From: Hymenobacter psoromatis
GTDB taxonomy: Bacteria > Bacteroidota > Bacteroidia > Cytophagales > Hymenobacteraceae
Assembly: GCF_020012125.1 (NCBI RefSeq)
Contig: NZ_JAIFAG010000002.1
Span: 1 to 64,000, forward strand
DNA length: 64,000 nucleotides
Direction: 5' to 3'
A program made the position numbers and the translations under genes. The stretch's first letter is position 1. The number at the start of each line of letters is the position of its first letter. The notes beneath the pieces are model-generated. The model was not told the origin of the DNA and made no database searches. It worked only from the letters and a program-made list of their open reading frames with translations. Positions 62,684 to 64,000 of this stretch are shown here, one piece after another.

Positions 62684-63274
62684 ATGGCTCAACATTTTAC
62701 AGAAGGCGAGGGGTCGAATGTAGTAGAATTGTCATTTCCCGATTCGTGGGTAGTAGTAAAATACGACCAGCCAGGCCCGTATTTCTACCAGCGCTGCATC
62801 AAGCCGATAGGGGCTGGTATGACGGCCGTTGATTTTGTGGCCGCTACAGGCGACAATAGCCGCTTATGGCTGATTGAAGTTAAGGATTTTCGAGGCTACG
62901 AAGTAGAAAACCGCAAGCGCTTGATTTCGGGCAGCCTGGGCGTGGAGGTAATGAGCAATTTTCTGGATACCCTTGCGGGCTTGTTTGCGGGCATCCACGG
63001 GCAGCAGTCCGAGCTACGTGGTTTAGAGCCTGCCTTCCGCAACCCGAATCTAGAAGTACGCGCAACGTTACTAGTCGCTACCGACCCGATGCCTGACCAA
63101 ACCAATGTGAAACAGCTGCCGCCAAGGGAGCAGAAGCGGCTGGCAGCTGAGCTAACTTGGCGCGGCAACCTGCTTCGGGACTTTGAATCACGTCTTAAAA
63201 AGCCGTTTCGATTCCACGTACACCTGTTTGATTACCAGCAAATCGCAGCTCGGTTCGAATGGACTGCCAACTAA
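62684..63274 (+). CDS. PD-(D/E)XK nuclease-like partner of the ATPase
   Basis: 196 residues. AVDFVAATG followed by LWLIEVKDFRGY fits the Asp ... Glu-x-Lys active site of the restriction-endonuclease fold. Starts one base after the ATPase stop, so it is translationally coupled to it. I do not recognise the pair as a named system (Septu uses HNH, PARIS uses a TOPRIM-like DUF4435, Gabija uses a UvrD helicase). Role as an anti-phage effector is inferred. Confidence 0.75.
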   Translation: MAQHFTEGEGSNVVELSFPDSWVVVKYDQPGPYFYQRCIKPIGAGMTAVDFVAATGDNSRLWLIEVKDFRGYEVENRKRLISGSLGVEVMSNFLDTLAGLFAGIHGQQSELRGLEPAFRNPNLEVRATLLVATDPMPDQTNVKQLPPREQKRLAAELTWRGNLLRDFESRLKKPFRFHVHLFDYQQIAARFEWTAN

Positions 63275-63550
63275 AACTACTTTAAATTATTTCCGACCAT
63301 ATCCCAGCATTTCAAAACCTGCCAGCACCTCTACCTCAACCTTACGGTGCCAGCCACTGACAGCTCCTCTTCGAACGGGTGATGAAAGACATTTTCAAGA
63401 CGCTTACTGATTAAGAGCAAAAGAATCGTGGCTATGTCAATCTGGATAAGGTGGCTTGCACCCCTATTAATGTTCTGAAAGCTAAGTTAGGAATTTGGCA
63501 GTAATTGTTTTATTTCAAGATGATTAATTAATTTAAAAGTTTAGACTGCA
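63275..63550. other. AT-rich intergenic region
   Basis: No supported gene. Composition falls to AT-rich here and stays so to the end of the window. Confidence 0.5.
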
Positions 63551-64000
63551 TTGGAACAAGCTGAAGACTATAAAATCGCTCTGAATTTCCTCAGAATCGA
63601 GCAAAGAGAATTTAGTTTTACGATTTATATCGTAGAAAAAATTCTCTTTGATTTTGATATTGACTATAGGAAAGCTAACGGAATATACTCTTACAACTTG
63701 CCTAATGACGACGGCGAATACGATAAATATTGGGTAAGCTTTGTTGGTTTTGATAAGTCTGTGCCTTATCAATGTTCCAGTGCAAGTAACTATAGTTTGA
63801 CTAATAGATTTATAGAATACAAGTTGATCGAAAGAATAGATTCAGTTTATGGAGGTAAGAATTTTGACACTCATAAAGGCAAGTTTGGGATTGGTGTATT
63901 ATTTTATACAAAGTTTTATCCTGAAGGCGCTGAATGTATAGATATTCGCCCTTATCACATGAGTACAGGAAACAGCTTTGGGGTTTTAATTAATTATAGG
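63551..64000 (+). CDS. N-terminal part of an unknown AT-rich gene running off the window
   Basis: 150 codons stay open to the last base. An in-frame TAG lies 7 bases before a TTG at 63551, the only reasonable start (LEQAEDYKIALNFLRIEQ...). Rich in Tyr, Phe, Asp and Lys, with IDIRPYHMSTGNSFGVLINY at the end. That block has some feel of the N-terminal region of long prokaryotic Argonautes, but this is a weak impression. Position in a defence island fits. Confidence 0.6.
   Translation, partial: MEQAEDYKIALNFLRIEQREFSFTIYIVEKILFDFDIDYRKANGIYSYNLPNDDGEYDKYWVSFVGFDKSVPYQCSSASNYSLTNRFIEYKLIERIDSVYGGKNFDTHKGKFGIGVLFYTKFYPEGAECIDIRPYHMSTGNSFGVLINYR

Noticed and set aside
1..64000. CRISPR array, tRNA or rRNA genes
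   Set aside because: No regularly spaced repeats with unique spacers and no cloverleaf or rRNA signature were noticed; the only direct-repeat array is the iteron set at 19320-19441.

Overview
The window looks like part of a large accessory replicon (plasmid or integrated plasmid) of a high-GC member of the Bacteroidota, most likely a Hymenobacter-like Cytophagales. The evidence is compositional and regulatory: GC-rich genes with no consistent Shine-Dalgarno sequences, several perfect Bacteroidetes-type -7 boxes (TAnnTTTG) just ahead of genes, and Bacteroidetes-style toxin-antitoxin and AraC genes. No rRNA, tRNA or CRISPR array was seen. The assignment is inference from style, not from a database search.

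Layout. 157-3273: a secreted beta-propeller protein, an SDR oxidoreductase and an AraC regulator, with a solo transposon end and a perfect 30-bp-arm hairpin. 3361-6492: a Tn3-family element with Tn21-like right end that has cut a UvrD-type helicase gene. 7108-27359: the plasmid backbone, with an ArdC-like antirestriction gene, many small unknown genes, a NO VEIN-like giant ATPase/nuclease protein, a Rep_3-type initiator with iterons and a DnaA box (the probable origin), an LPD29-type protein, a HigBA toxin-antitoxin pair and a VbhA/Fic-like pair. Four nearly identical ~140-bp promoter/leader modules and seven copies of a palindrome, TTTTRCAATTGYAAAA, tie this backbone together into what looks like one regulon.

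27453-29264 is an OLD-family ATPase/TOPRIM nuclease lacking a normal start codon. 29285-41345 holds two nested Tn3-family transposons (called TnA and TnB here). TnB is complete, with 35-bp terminal inverted repeats, and interrupts the transposase of TnA. Both carry the same pair of unknown passenger genes in opposite orientation, and a third homologue of one of them sits in the backbone at 24467.

41334-55722 is a redox/regulator region with SDR genes, TetR, AraC, HxlR and Crp-like regulators, a ketopantoate-reductase-like protein, an IS5-family element and several decayed genes. Two SDR genes there have the same promoter architecture, with paired GGAAC-type palindromes around a TAnnTTTG box, and each has a TetR gene next to it. 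A 3'-truncated cobQ follows.

56848-64000 is a defence island: a TIR protein with a histone-like basic tail, McrC and McrB (McrB with a duplicated reader-like domain), a two-gene ATPase plus PD-(D/E)XK nuclease unit of no type I recognise, and a large AT-rich gene that runs off the end. Together with the NO VEIN-like protein, the OLD nuclease, ArdC, HigBA and Fic, the replicon carries both anti-restriction and anti-phage functions.
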